Shown here: piece after piece, positions 40,428 to 48,662 of the stretch | Numbering within the stretch: the stretch's first letter is position 1 | Layout of the letters: every line of letters starts with the position of its first letter | NCBI GenBank assembly: GCA_026129905.1 | Contig: JAHCHE010000002.1 | Coordinates: 310,001 to 374,000, forward strand | DNA length: 64,000 nt | Reading direction: 5' to 3' | Origin: Bryobacteraceae bacterium | GTDB lineage: Bacteria; Acidobacteriota; Terriglobia; Bryobacterales; Bryobacteraceae | Position numbers and translations under genes: made by a program | The notes under the pieces: model-generated | Told to the model about the DNA's origin: nothing | Databases searched by the model: none | Seen by the model: only the letters and a program-made list of their open reading frames with translations

Positions 40428-42154
40428 GCTTCTCGCGCCCGCTGGTCCTGACATCCCTCATCGCGGTTCTGGCAGGTACGGCATTCGCCGCTCCCAAGCT
40501 CCGCCTGTCCACCGCGGCGGTGGGGCCGGTTTCCGTCGCCGTCGGCGCCAACGGTCCGCGCCAAGTGGTGGAAGCCTACAATGCCGGCGACGGCAGCCTC
40601 ACGCTGAGGGTGGCGGCGGCGGATTCGTGGCTGGTTCCGGCGGTGGGCGGAGCGGCGCCCTGCACGACCCGCGCCGGCTCGTGCTTCCCCATCAACATCG
40701 AACTCCAGACCGCCTCCCTCAGCCTGGGCCTTCACACCGGAACTGTCATCGTCACCGCGGCCGATGCGCTGGACGCTCCGCAAACTATCACCGTCACCGT
40801 CCAGCCCGGCGGCGGAGTCCCCGCCAAGGCCGACCTCTTCGTGGCCCCGAACGGATCCGCCGACTCCGTCCGCTTTGCAACCAACAGTGAACTGCGCAGC
40901 GCGGTGACGACGCAAAGCGGCGGGCGTTGGCTCTCGTTCGGCATCGACGGCTTCGGCAGCTTCCGCTTCGTCTGGCCCTACCTCCTTGAAGCGAGGCACC
41001 TGCCCGGCCTGGCCGAGGGAAGCTATAGCGGATCGGTGAACATCACCGGGTCCAGCTTTCAGCCCGACAACAAGAACGTGCCGGTCACCCTGCGCGTCAC
41101 CTCCGACCCCATCGCCGCGCTCTCGCCCGACCGCGTGCAGATCCGCGTCGCGCAGAACACCATCAAGCCGCAGGCGGCGGTGGTGGTCGCCAATCGAGGT
41201 CTCGGCGCTTTGAGCATCACGGGCGCGGAGGTCTCTACCACGTCCGGCGGAGAATGGCTGGCCGCTGTGAGGGCCGAGACCGGCAACATCGTCAACGTCA
41301 ACATCGACACAGCCAACCTCGCGCCCGGGAAGTATCAGGGCGCGGTGGAGATCGCCTCCAACGCCGTCAACGGCCCGCTGCGCGTCCCGGTGGACGTCGA
41401 GGTGGTGGCGCAGGGCGTCCCGGCGGCCAGCGCCGGCGGCGTCGTCAACAACGCGATCTACGAACCCGGCGACACGATCGGCGCGGGCGGCATCGCCTCC
41501 GTGTTCGGCGAACAGTTCTCGTTTCAGGACGCGGCCGGCGCCCCGGCCACGCCGCTTCCCACCGAACTCGGCGGCGTCCGGGTTCTCGTCAACGGCCTGG
41601 CCGCGCCGCTCTACTACGCTTCTTACGGCCAGATCAACTTTCAAGTGCCCTACGAGGTCCAGCCTGGCGAGGCCCGCGTCAGCATGACGCGCGACGGGCA
41701 GGCGGGCAATACGGTCACCGTCAATGTGGCCCGGCGCGCGCCCCGTCTGCTCAGGCTCGGCATCGACGACTACGGCATCATCGTCAACCAGGACGGCACG
41801 CTTCCCATTCCCCCGACGCCGGGCATTCCCAGCCGGCGCGCCCGGTCAGGAGACGCGCTGGTGATCTACGCCACCGGCTTCGGCCAGACCAACCCGCCCG
41901 TGACCAGCGGCGCGGCCGCGCCCGCCGCCGAGCCCTTCGCGCGCATCGACCCGGTGCCCACGGTCTACTTCGGCGGCAACGTCACCGGCGGATCCCCGGC
42001 CACGCCCTTCTTCGCGGGCCTGACCCCGGGCTTTGTCGGCCTCTATCAAATCAATGTCTTCGTGCCGTCCGTCCTCCCCAGGGGAGACACCGTGCCCCTG
42101 CGGGTGGAGGGACCCGGCTACGTCAGCAACACCATCGTGATCGCCATCGAATGA
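40424..42154 (+). CDS. Secreted Ig-like repeat protein with TIGR03437 C-terminal domain
   Basis: A GTG start at 40424 (overlapping the nuoA stop) gives a signal peptide (V-L-T-S-L-I-A-V-L-A-G-T-A-F-A-A). Residues 25-320 are beta-sandwich repeats rich in valine and threonine, separated by P-V-T-L-R-V and G-S-V-N-I-T strands (bacterial Ig-like or choice-of-anchor type). From about residue 335 the TIGR03437 domain is clear: V-N-N-A-I-Y-E-P, then G-G-I-A-S-V-F-G-E-Q-F, L-Y-Y-A-S-Y-G-Q-I-N-F-Q-V-P, V-I-Y-A-T-G-F-G-Q-T-N-P-P-V, and G-L-Y-Q-I-N-V. This domain is a marker of Solibacter-like acidobacteria. It is a surface or secreted protein with unknown ligand. Confidence 0.88.
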   Translation: MSFSRPLVLTSLIAVLAGTAFAAPKLRLSTAAVGPVSVAVGANGPRQVVEAYNAGDGSLTLRVAAADSWLVPAVGGAAPCTTRAGSCFPINIELQTASLSLGLHTGTVIVTAADALDAPQTITVTVQPGGGVPAKADLFVAPNGSADSVRFATNSELRSAVTTQSGGRWLSFGIDGFGSFRFVWPYLLEARHLPGLAEGSYSGSVNITGSSFQPDNKNVPVTLRVTSDPIAALSPDRVQIRVAQNTIKPQAAVVVANRGLGALSITGAEVSTTSGGEWLAAVRAETGNIVNVNIDTANLAPGKYQGAVEIASNAVNGPLRVPVDVEVVAQGVPAASAGGVVNNAIYEPGDTIGAGGIASVFGEQFSFQDAAGAPATPLPTELGGVRVLVNGLAAPLYYASYGQINFQVPYEVQPGEARVSMTRDGQAGNTVTVNVARRAPRLLRLGIDDYGIIVNQDGTLPIPPTPGIPSRRARSGDALVIYATGFGQTNPPVTSGAAAPAAEPFARIDPVPTVYFGGNVTGGSPATPFFAGLTPGFVGLYQINVFVPSVLPRGDTVPLRVEGPGYVSNTIVIAIE

Positions 42155-43374
42155 CCCGGCGTCTCTACTACGACGACGCCTATCTCAGGACGTTCCAGGC
42201 ACGCGTTGTCGGCCGCGCATCCGACGGCCGCGACGCGTGGCTCGACCGGACCGCCTTCTACCCCGATTCGGGAGGCCAGCCCTGCGACGCCGGCGAAATT
42301 GCGGGCGTCGCCGTGACCGACGTCGCCGATGAGGGCGACCGCATCCGACACCGCCTCGCGCGGCCTGTCGACGCGGACGAAGTGGAGTGCTCGATCGACT
42401 GGCCCCGCCGCTTCGACCACATGCAGCAGCACAGCGGCCAGCATTTGCTCTCCGCCGTCCTCAACGATCTCTTCCAGGCCCCGACGCTCAGCTTCCATCT
42501 TGGCCGCGACGCCTCCACCATCGAGATCGGCGCCGCGTCCTTGTCGCCGGAACAGCTTCGCGCCGCCGAGCAGCGCGCCAACGAAATCGTCCTCGAGAAC
42601 CGGGCCGTCCGCGTCGCGTACGAGGAGGCCGGCGAAGCCCGCGACCTGCGCAAACCCTCGGAGCGCCAGGGCACGCTCCGCATCGTCTCCATCGACAACC
42701 TGGACCGCAGCGCCTGCGGCGGAACGCACGTGCGTTCCACCGGCGAGATCGGCGCCATTCTCATCCGGAAGCTCGAGAAGATCCGCGGCAACCTGCGCCT
42801 GGAATTTTTGTGCGGGGGCCGCGCGCTGCGCCGGGCGCAAAGCGACTACGACGCGTTGTCGCAAGTGGCTCGGCTGTTCTCCGCTCCCTTTGACGAGGTC
42901 CCCGCGCTGGTGGCGGCGCAGCAGGCCAGGCTCGCCGAGGCGGACAAATCGGCCAAACGCCTCTCGCTCGAACTGGCGCAGCTTCGCGGCCGGGCGCTAT
43001 ATTTCGATACGTTCCCCGGTCCCGAGGGCGTGAAACGCGTCGTCCGCCGCCTCGCCGCCGGCCCAATCCCGGCCGACGTGCGCACAGAAGCCCAGAGTTT
43101 CACCGCCGGCGAACGAGCCTGGTTCGCCGCGCTTTTCGACGATCCGCCGTCACTTCTGCTGGCCGTCTCCGCCGACCTCGGCGCCCATGCCGGCAACCTG
43201 CTGAAGGCGGCTCTCGCTCAATCCGGCGGCCGCGGCGGCGGAAACGCCCGCATCGCCCAGGGCAGCGTGCCATCCCGGGACGCGCTGAACGCCGCGTGGA
43301 CCTGGCTCGAAGCCGCGCTGTCCCCGCCGGACGCCGCTACGGCTTCACAGGCCCCGGAATCGGCGCTGGAGTAG
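42151..43374 (+). CDS. alaX: Alanyl-tRNA editing protein AlaX (large form)
   Basis: Trans-editing factor that removes mischarged serine or glycine from tRNA-Ala. The zinc-binding H-S-G-Q-H (near 92) and C-G-G-T-H (near 193) motifs are both present. The N-terminal D-R-T-A-F-Y-P-D-S-G-G-Q-P segment is the AlaRS editing-domain hallmark. The C-terminal half (residues 230-400) has a helical coiled stretch followed by a DHHA1-like domain ending in G-G-R-G-G-G. ATG 42151 overlaps the previous stop (ATGA). The 407-residue size is that of the AlaX-L type. It ends 38 bases inside the convergent lipoprotein-like gene. Confidence 0.92.
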   Translation: MTRRLYYDDAYLRTFQARVVGRASDGRDAWLDRTAFYPDSGGQPCDAGEIAGVAVTDVADEGDRIRHRLARPVDADEVECSIDWPRRFDHMQQHSGQHLLSAVLNDLFQAPTLSFHLGRDASTIEIGAASLSPEQLRAAEQRANEIVLENRAVRVAYEEAGEARDLRKPSERQGTLRIVSIDNLDRSACGGTHVRSTGEIGAILIRKLEKIRGNLRLEFLCGGRALRRAQSDYDALSQVARLFSAPFDEVPALVAAQQARLAEADKSAKRLSLELAQLRGRALYFDTFPGPEGVKRVVRRLAAGPIPADVRTEAQSFTAGERAWFAALFDDPPSLLLAVSADLGAHAGNLLKAALAQSGGRGGGNARIAQGSVPSRDALNAAWTWLEAALSPPDAATASQAPESALE

Positions 43375-44623
43375 GCGCGGCAGCGATCCGCTTGAACCCG
43401 AGAACGTGCGCCCGAGCACTGGAGATGTGTTCTCCGCTTTGATTGTCATGAAACATCGTGGAGACGCTGTATTGCAGCTTCCCGCCCGCGCCGCCCGAAG
43501 GACGCGCGTAGCTGAATCGCTCGATCCAGGCGCCCATCACGCGGATGTGCGCATCGTCGCAGGCATAGGCCAGTTCCCATCCCGTCAGCATTGGAATGGC
43601 GTATTCGAAGGGGATCTCTTCCGTCGTGACTTCGCGCGTCGACAGAACGGCGCCTCCGATGATGCAGCCTGTGGTCGAGTCCGCGTCCTCGCGCGGGAGG
43701 ACGGTAAACGGCGGCTGGATTACGCCGACGTCGGGGCCGCCCAGCGCGGATACCAGTTCGGAGTTATGGTAATCGCGGCGCAGACCGTTGTCCTTGAAGA
43801 TGGTTTTGCTGTCCCAGCTCACGAAACCCTCCGCATAATTCGCCGCTGCCGGCAGCGCAGGATCCGCGCTGTTGCAGCAGGCAGTTCCGGAAATCCGCGA
43901 ATACTTCTTCTCGTGCTCGACGAATTTTTCGCTGTAATCCAGGTTATACGCAAGTTGAAGCAGGTGATGGTCGGCGTCGCCCAGATACGCCGTCATGTAG
44001 CCGCGCGGCAGGACGGCGATCGGAGACCGGGCCGGCAGCGCGCTCACGGGCAGGAAACCCTTCATTTCCTTCAGCGCGGTCGTGTTGTCCTGAGCGACAG
44101 GTCTCATGACGTGGTCCTCGTCAGCATGATCGACCACCGCCTGCAACGCCGTGGGATTCCATCCGATCGCGGTGTACCGATAGCACCATCCGTACGCGTC
44201 GTCGAAGTTTTTATCCGACAGCCTGCCCGAGGCGTTCCACCTCAGGATGTTTCGCTCGAACGAGATCCCATAGATCACCGTGGCGAAATCCGCCACGTGG
44301 TGGTCGTCGTGGAGATATTTCACCTGCCAACCGTTCAGTATGACGGTCGCCGATCCCACGTACTGCGGCAATTTCAGCTCATGTCGCACCCGCAGCCTGA
44401 CTTCAGCTCCCGGCTGATCGGATTCCGCGCACGCATGCCCGTGATATACCACAATCGTGCCCGGGTCTTCATACACAATGCTCTCGGCTTGTTCCGTGGG
44501 CGTCGCGATCGGCGTGGTTTCCGGCGGAATGAGGTCAAACGGGACTGTGATTGAGAACCCACAGCCGTTCATCGCGCATAAGGAAACAGCGGCGACCAAA
44601 AAAGCTAAGGTCCCAGCGCGCAT
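43337..44623 (-). CDS. Exported lipoprotein-like protein of unknown function
   Basis: A 428-residue protein with a hydrophobic leader (L-A-F-L-V-A-A-V-S-L-C-A-M-N-G-C) that could be a lipoprotein signal, though the -1 to -3 residues N-G are not ideal. The mature part is rich in histidine and aspartate (Y-L-H-D-D-H-H-V-A-D, V-D-H-A-D-E-D-H, Y-L-G-D-A-D-H-H), a possible metal-binding theme, and contains paired cysteines late (C-N-S). The C terminus is a proline-rich tail. I recognise no family. ATG 44623 has a strong AAGGAGG Shine-Dalgarno. Its end overlaps alaX in antisense by 38 bases. Confidence 0.75.
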   Translation of the reverse strand: MRAGTLAFLVAAVSLCAMNGCGFSITVPFDLIPPETTPIATPTEQAESIVYEDPGTIVVYHGHACAESDQPGAEVRLRVRHELKLPQYVGSATVILNGWQVKYLHDDHHVADFATVIYGISFERNILRWNASGRLSDKNFDDAYGWCYRYTAIGWNPTALQAVVDHADEDHVMRPVAQDNTTALKEMKGFLPVSALPARSPIAVLPRGYMTAYLGDADHHLLQLAYNLDYSEKFVEHEKKYSRISGTACCNSADPALPAAANYAEGFVSWDSKTIFKDNGLRRDYHNSELVSALGGPDVGVIQPPFTVLPREDADSTTGCIIGGAVLSTREVTTEEIPFEYAIPMLTGWELAYACDDAHIRVMGAWIERFSYARPSGGAGGKLQYSVSTMFHDNQSGEHISSARAHVLGFKRIAAAPTPAPIPGPVKP

Positions 44624-44797
44624 TGTAAGCTCCTCCTTGTTGCTAATTCTGCGCCTACGCGAACGGTGCCGCAACTCCCCGGCGCCTCAAATGGGCTCCG
44701 CGCCGGCGCCGGATACGGCGGAAATCCCGGGCCCGGCCCCATCCCCCGCCTTCGGGTGTTAGAATCCAAGGTATGGCCGCTGGGAGGACAGCGGCGA

Positions 44798-44803
44798 TAT
44801 TCT
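44798..44803 (+). promoter_or_regulatory. -10 box (TATTCT) before the response regulator gene
   Basis: TATTCT ends 11 bases before ATG 44815. A second TAGAAT lies at about 44759. Only GGGG stands before the ATG, so the message may be nearly leaderless. Confidence 0.35.
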
Positions 44804-44814
44804 AGTAATCGGGG

Positions 44815-45393
44815 ATGTCGTTTCCGTTCATCAGAGAATCCGCCCGCTCTGAGCAGGCGCTCCCCCTCCGTCTGGGAGGTGGACCCTCGAGCGCGCCCGA
44901 TGAGGAGTCCGGGGCCGCCCCGGCGCGGGCCAAACAAGCCCCGGCGGCTTCGCTGCCCGAGCAGGCCGGCCGCCGCAACGTCCGCCTTCTGATCGTCGAA
45001 GACAATCCCACCGATATCGTGCTGATCCGGCAGGCGATTCAGCTTCACGACGTGCCGGTGGAGATCACCCTCGCCGAAGATGGCGAAGCCGCCCTCCGGC
45101 TCATCGACGAGGCGGAGCGGAGTCCGGAAGCGGCTTGCCCGGAAGTCATTCTCCTGGATCTCAACTTGCCTCGAAGAGACGGCCACGAGATTCTCCGGCG
45201 CGCCCGCGCCTCCGAACGCTGCAAACGCATCCCGATCGTCGTCTTCACCTCGTCGGATTCGCAGCGGGACCGCGCGCTCACCGCCTCCCTTGGCGCCACC
45301 CGCTATTTCCGCAAGCCTGTCGATTACCTCCAGTTCCTTGAAATCGGCTCCATCCTCCGCGACGTCATTGAAGAGTACCGGCGAACCAACTGA
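44815..45393 (+). CDS. Rcp1-like single-domain response regulator with N-terminal extension
   Basis: A receiver domain occupies residues 56-185: acidic pair V-E-D-N at the end of strand 1, phospho-acceptor aspartate in I-L-L-D-L-N-L-P near 116, threonine in V-V-F-T-S-S, and lysine in F-R-K-P. The R-R-D-G-H-E loop is typical of the Rcp1-like (phytochrome-partner) branch. The first 55 residues are a disordered, alanine-proline-rich extension; the start could therefore be later. It ends seven bases before the acyl-CoA carboxylase gene, so it is on the same transcript. No histidine kinase is adjacent. Confidence 0.9.
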   Translation: MSFPFIRESARSEQALPLRLGGGPSSAPDEESGAAPARAKQAPAASLPEQAGRRNVRLLIVEDNPTDIVLIRQAIQLHDVPVEITLAEDGEAALRLIDEAERSPEAACPEVILLDLNLPRRDGHEILRRARASERCKRIPIVVFTSSDSQRDRALTASLGATRYFRKPVDYLQFLEIGSILRDVIEEYRRTN

Positions 45394-45400
45394 ACTGCGC

Positions 45401-46972
45401 ATGCGCGAACGGGTCGAGCGGCTCCGCGCGATGGAGCGGCAGGTACGCGCCGGCGGCGGCCCGGACAAGATTGAGAAGCAGCACAAGGCCGGCAAGCTGA
45501 CCGCCCGCGAGCGCATCCACCGCCTCCTCGATCCTGGCTCGCCTTTCTTCGAGGCCGGCCTGCTGCTGGCTTTCGATAAGTACGAAGGCAAAGCGCCGGC
45601 CGCCGGCGTGGTAACCGGCGTCGGGAAAGTTGAAGGCCGGCCCGCCGTTGTGGTCGCCAACGACGCCACCGTCAAGGCCGGCGCATGGTGGCCGGAGACC
45701 ATTGCCAAGATCCTCCGCGCCCAGGAAATCGCCATGCGGAACCGCATCCCCATCGTCTACCTGGTGGATTCCGCCGGCGTCAATCTTCCGCTTCAGGACG
45801 GCATCTTCCCCGGCCAGTACGGCGCGGGCCGGATCTTCTACTACAACTCGCTCATGCGGCGGAAGCTTCTCGTGCCGCAAATCGCCGCCGTCATGGGACC
45901 CTGCATCGCCGGCGGGGCCTACCTGCCCGCCCTCAGCGACGTCATCGTGATGGTGGAAGGCGTCAGCTTCATGGGCCTCGGCGGTCCCAACCTGGTGAAG
46001 GGCGCCACCGGCGAGGTCACCGACCAGGAAACCCTCGGCGGCGCCGCCCTCCACACTCGGGTGAGCGGCGTCGCCCATTACATGGCCCCGGACGACGAAG
46101 CTTGCCTGGAATTGATCCGCCGCCAGTTTCATCACCTGCCGGCGCCGGTTCAGCCTCCCTCGGGACCTCCTCCCGCACGCCCGCCCGAGGATCTCTACGA
46201 CATTCTCCCGGACGACCACCGCCTCCCCTACGACATGCAAGCCGTCCTCGCCGCTCTGTTCGACGCGGGCGAGTTGATCGAGTTTCAGCCCGAGCACGCT
46301 CCCGAGATGCTCTGCGCCAACGCGCGCCTCGAGGGCCGCCCCGTAGCCGTCATCGCCAATCGCCGCGGCTTCGTCAAGACCGCGTCCGGCCCCCGCGTCG
46401 GCGGCATCGTCTACACGGAATCCGCGCGCAAGGTCTCCTACTTCGTCGAGACGGCCGAACGGCGTGGCCTGCCCCTGCTCTATTTCCAGGACGTCTCGGG
46501 CTTCATGGTCGGCACGGAAGCCGAAAGCGAAGGCATCATCCGCGCCGGCGCCGAGATGGTGGAATCCATGGCCTGCGCAGCCGTCCCGAAGATCGTCCTC
46601 ACCGTCAATCACGCCAGCGGCGCCGGCTACTACGCCATGGCAGGACAGGGCTTCGACCCCCACTTCACCTTGTCCTGGCCCACCGCCCGCATCGGCGTCA
46701 TGGAAGGCGACTCGGCAGTCCAGGCCGTCTACGGCCCCGAGATACAAAAGTACCGCGCCGCCCGACAGCCGCTGCCGGAGGAACTGAAGGCTTCCATCGA
46801 GCGGACCCGCGCCGACTACGAGCGCTGGCTCGATTTTTCTCACGCCGCCGCCCGCGGGCACGTCGACGCCGTCATCGATCCCGTCGAGACGCGGCCGACG
46901 CTCTCGTTCCTGCTCGAAGTGGCGGCTGCGAATCCGCGCCCCGCGCACCTGGCGCTCGAAACCCTCTCATGA
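45401..46972 (+). CDS. Acyl-CoA carboxylase carboxyltransferase (beta) subunit
   Basis: Biotin-dependent carboxyltransferase of the methylcrotonyl-, geranyl- or propionyl-CoA carboxylase type, 523 residues. Both halves of the crotonase-like fold are visible: G-K-L-T-A-R-E-R-I near 32, then I-A-A-V-M-G-P-C-I-A-G-G-A-Y in the first half. The second half has Y-F-Q-D-V-S-G-F-M-V-G near 360, followed by H-A-S-G-A-G-Y-Y-A-M, as in MCC/GCC beta. The ATG at 45401 begins the family sequence (R-E-R-V-E-R-L-R-A-M-E). No biotin carboxylase (alpha) gene is in the window. With AtuA downstream, the geranyl- or methylcrotonyl-CoA type is favoured. Confidence 0.92.
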   Translation: MRERVERLRAMERQVRAGGGPDKIEKQHKAGKLTARERIHRLLDPGSPFFEAGLLLAFDKYEGKAPAAGVVTGVGKVEGRPAVVVANDATVKAGAWWPETIAKILRAQEIAMRNRIPIVYLVDSAGVNLPLQDGIFPGQYGAGRIFYYNSLMRRKLLVPQIAAVMGPCIAGGAYLPALSDVIVMVEGVSFMGLGGPNLVKGATGEVTDQETLGGAALHTRVSGVAHYMAPDDEACLELIRRQFHHLPAPVQPPSGPPPARPPEDLYDILPDDHRLPYDMQAVLAALFDAGELIEFQPEHAPEMLCANARLEGRPVAVIANRRGFVKTASGPRVGGIVYTESARKVSYFVETAERRGLPLLYFQDVSGFMVGTEAESEGIIRAGAEMVESMACAAVPKIVLTVNHASGAGYYAMAGQGFDPHFTLSWPTARIGVMEGDSAVQAVYGPEIQKYRAARQPLPEELKASIERTRADYERWLDFSHAAARGHVDAVIDPVETRPTLSFLLEVAAANPRPAHLALETLS

Positions 46973-48303
46973 TCCGCATTGCCAACGGGCAGGGCTTCTG
47001 GGGCGACTGGCTCGAAGCGCCGGTCCGGCTGGTCGAGCAGGGGCCGCTCGACTATCTCACGCTGGATTACCTGGCCGAGGTCACCATGGCCATCCTCCAG
47101 AAGCAGCGCCAGCGCGATCCGTCGCTCGGCTATGCCCGAGACTTCCCGCCGCTCATTGGCAGGCTCGCGGCGAGCCTCCGCGAACGCGGCGTGGCCGTGC
47201 TCGCCAACGCCGGCGGCCTCAACCCGGTGGCCTGCGCCCGCGAGGTCCTCAGACTCGCTCCCGGCCTCAAAGTCGCCGTCGTGCTCGGCGACGACCTCAC
47301 CCCGCGCGTTGGCGAACTGCTCGACAAGGGCCACCCCATGACCAACATGGATACCGGCGAGCCGATCGAGGCTATCCGCGACCGCATTCTCAGCGTCAAC
47401 GCCTATCTCGGCGCCTTCCCGCTCGCCGAGGCGCTGGCCACCGGGGCGGACGTCGTGATCTCGGGCCGCTGCGCCGACGCGGCGCTGGTCTGCGCCCCCG
47501 CTATTCACCGATTCGGCTGGCGTCCCGGCGACTGGGACCGGCTCGCCGCCGGCATGGTGGCCGGTCACATCGTCGAATGCGGCGCCCAGGTCACCGGCGG
47601 CAATACGCAGGCCGGTTGGGAAGGCCTGGAGAATCTCGATGAAATCGGCTACCCCATCGTCGAAATGGACCCGGACGGCTCGTTTCAGATCACCAAGCAC
47701 CCACGCACCGGCGGCCTGGTGAACGCGCACACGGTGAAGGAGCAGTTGCTCTACGAAATCGGCGACCCCTCCGCGTACCACACGCCCGACTGCATCGCCG
47801 ATTTCACCAGCCTCCGCGTGCGCGACGCCGGCCCGGACCGCGTGCGCGTCACCGGCGCCAGCGGCGCTCCCGCCACCGAATTCCTCAAGCTCTCCATCAA
47901 CTACTCGGCCGGCTGGAAAGCCATTGGGACGCTCGTCTACACGTGGCCGCAAGCCGTCGAGAAAGCGCGCGCCGCCGATCGCATCGTCCGGAGGCGCCTG
48001 GAAACGCTCGGCCTCCGCTTCGACGAAATCTATACGGAGTTCCTGGGTCTGGATGCCTGCCATGGCCGCGCGGCGCCCCGCGTCGCGGACCCGCCGGAGG
48101 TGCAGTTGCGCATCGGCGTGCGGGGTCCGGACCGAGCCGCCGTCGACCGGTTCACCCGCGAGCTGATCCCGCTTGTCCTCTCCGGCCCGCCCGGCGCCAC
48201 AGGTTACGGCGAAGGCCGCCCCGCCGTCCGCGAAGTGGTCGCCTACTGGCCCGCCCTGCTGCCGCGGACCGAAGTGCAGGCGCGCATCGAGGTGGTGGAA
48301 TGA
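46969..48303 (+). CDS. atuA: AtuA/DUF1446 family acyclic terpene utilisation protein
   Basis: A 444-residue DUF1446 (AtuA-type) protein. The N terminus I-A-N-G-Q-G-F-W-G-D carries the family's conserved start; later come V-L-A-N-A-G-G-L-N-P near 80, V-V-I-S-G-R-C-A-D-A-A near 165, G-H-I-V-E-C-G-A-Q-V-T-G-G near 205, and T-K-H-P-R-T-G-G near 245. AtuA is essential in acyclic terpene (citronellol/geraniol) degradation clusters, but its reaction is not established. ATG overlaps the carboxylase stop (ATGA), and the next gene does the same, so the unit is tightly coupled. Confidence 0.9.
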   Translation: MIRIANGQGFWGDWLEAPVRLVEQGPLDYLTLDYLAEVTMAILQKQRQRDPSLGYARDFPPLIGRLAASLRERGVAVLANAGGLNPVACAREVLRLAPGLKVAVVLGDDLTPRVGELLDKGHPMTNMDTGEPIEAIRDRILSVNAYLGAFPLAEALATGADVVISGRCADAALVCAPAIHRFGWRPGDWDRLAAGMVAGHIVECGAQVTGGNTQAGWEGLENLDEIGYPIVEMDPDGSFQITKHPRTGGLVNAHTVKEQLLYEIGDPSAYHTPDCIADFTSLRVRDAGPDRVRVTGASGAPATEFLKLSINYSAGWKAIGTLVYTWPQAVEKARAADRIVRRRLETLGLRFDEIYTEFLGLDACHGRAAPRVADPPEVQLRIGVRGPDRAAVDRFTRELIPLVLSGPPGATGYGEGRPAVREVVAYWPALLPRTEVQARIEVVE

Positions 48304-48632
48304 AGGTCCCCCTCTCCCGCCTCGCCCATACGCGCTCCGGAGACAAGGGCGACGCCGTCAATATCGGCGTCATCGCCTGGCGCGACGAACACTACGCGCT
48401 CCTGCTTCGCGAACTTACCCCGGAGCGCATCCTCGACTTCTTCCGCGACCGCGTCCGAGGCCCCGTCGAGCGCTACGAACTGCCGAACCTCGCCGCGCTG
48501 AATTTCCTCATCCACGGCGCTCTCGGGGGCGGCGGAACCGTCTCGCTCCGTACGGACGCCCAGGGTAAAACCTTCGGCGCCGCGCTGTTGGCGCTCGACA
48601 TTGAAGTGGCGCCGGACGACCCGCCCCTATAA
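48300..48632 (+). CDS. AtuA-like ferredoxin-fold small protein
   Basis: A 110-residue partner that is often fused to the C terminus of AtuA elsewhere. The family start L-A-H-T-R-S-G-D-K-G-D-A-V-N-I-G is unmistakable, followed by an alpha/beta fold ending in N-F-L-I-H-G-A-L-G-G-G. ATG 48300 overlaps the atuA stop. It is probably a required subunit for AtuA. The stop TAA overlaps the TATAAT that precedes the next gene. Confidence 0.9.
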   Translation: MKVPLSRLAHTRSGDKGDAVNIGVIAWRDEHYALLLRELTPERILDFFRDRVRGPVERYELPNLAALNFLIHGALGGGGTVSLRTDAQGKTFGAALLALDIEVAPDDPPL

Positions 48633-48633
48633 T
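48628..48633 (+). promoter_or_regulatory. -10 box (TATAAT) overlapping the preceding stop codon
   Basis: TATAAT shares its TAA with the end of the AtuA-like gene and sits 29 bases before ATG 48663, which has a GGGGGAG Shine-Dalgarno. It could give the dehydrogenase an extra, independent promoter. Confidence 0.45.
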
Positions 48634-48662
48634 AAGAGCAGCGCTACGCGCCCGAGGGGGAG

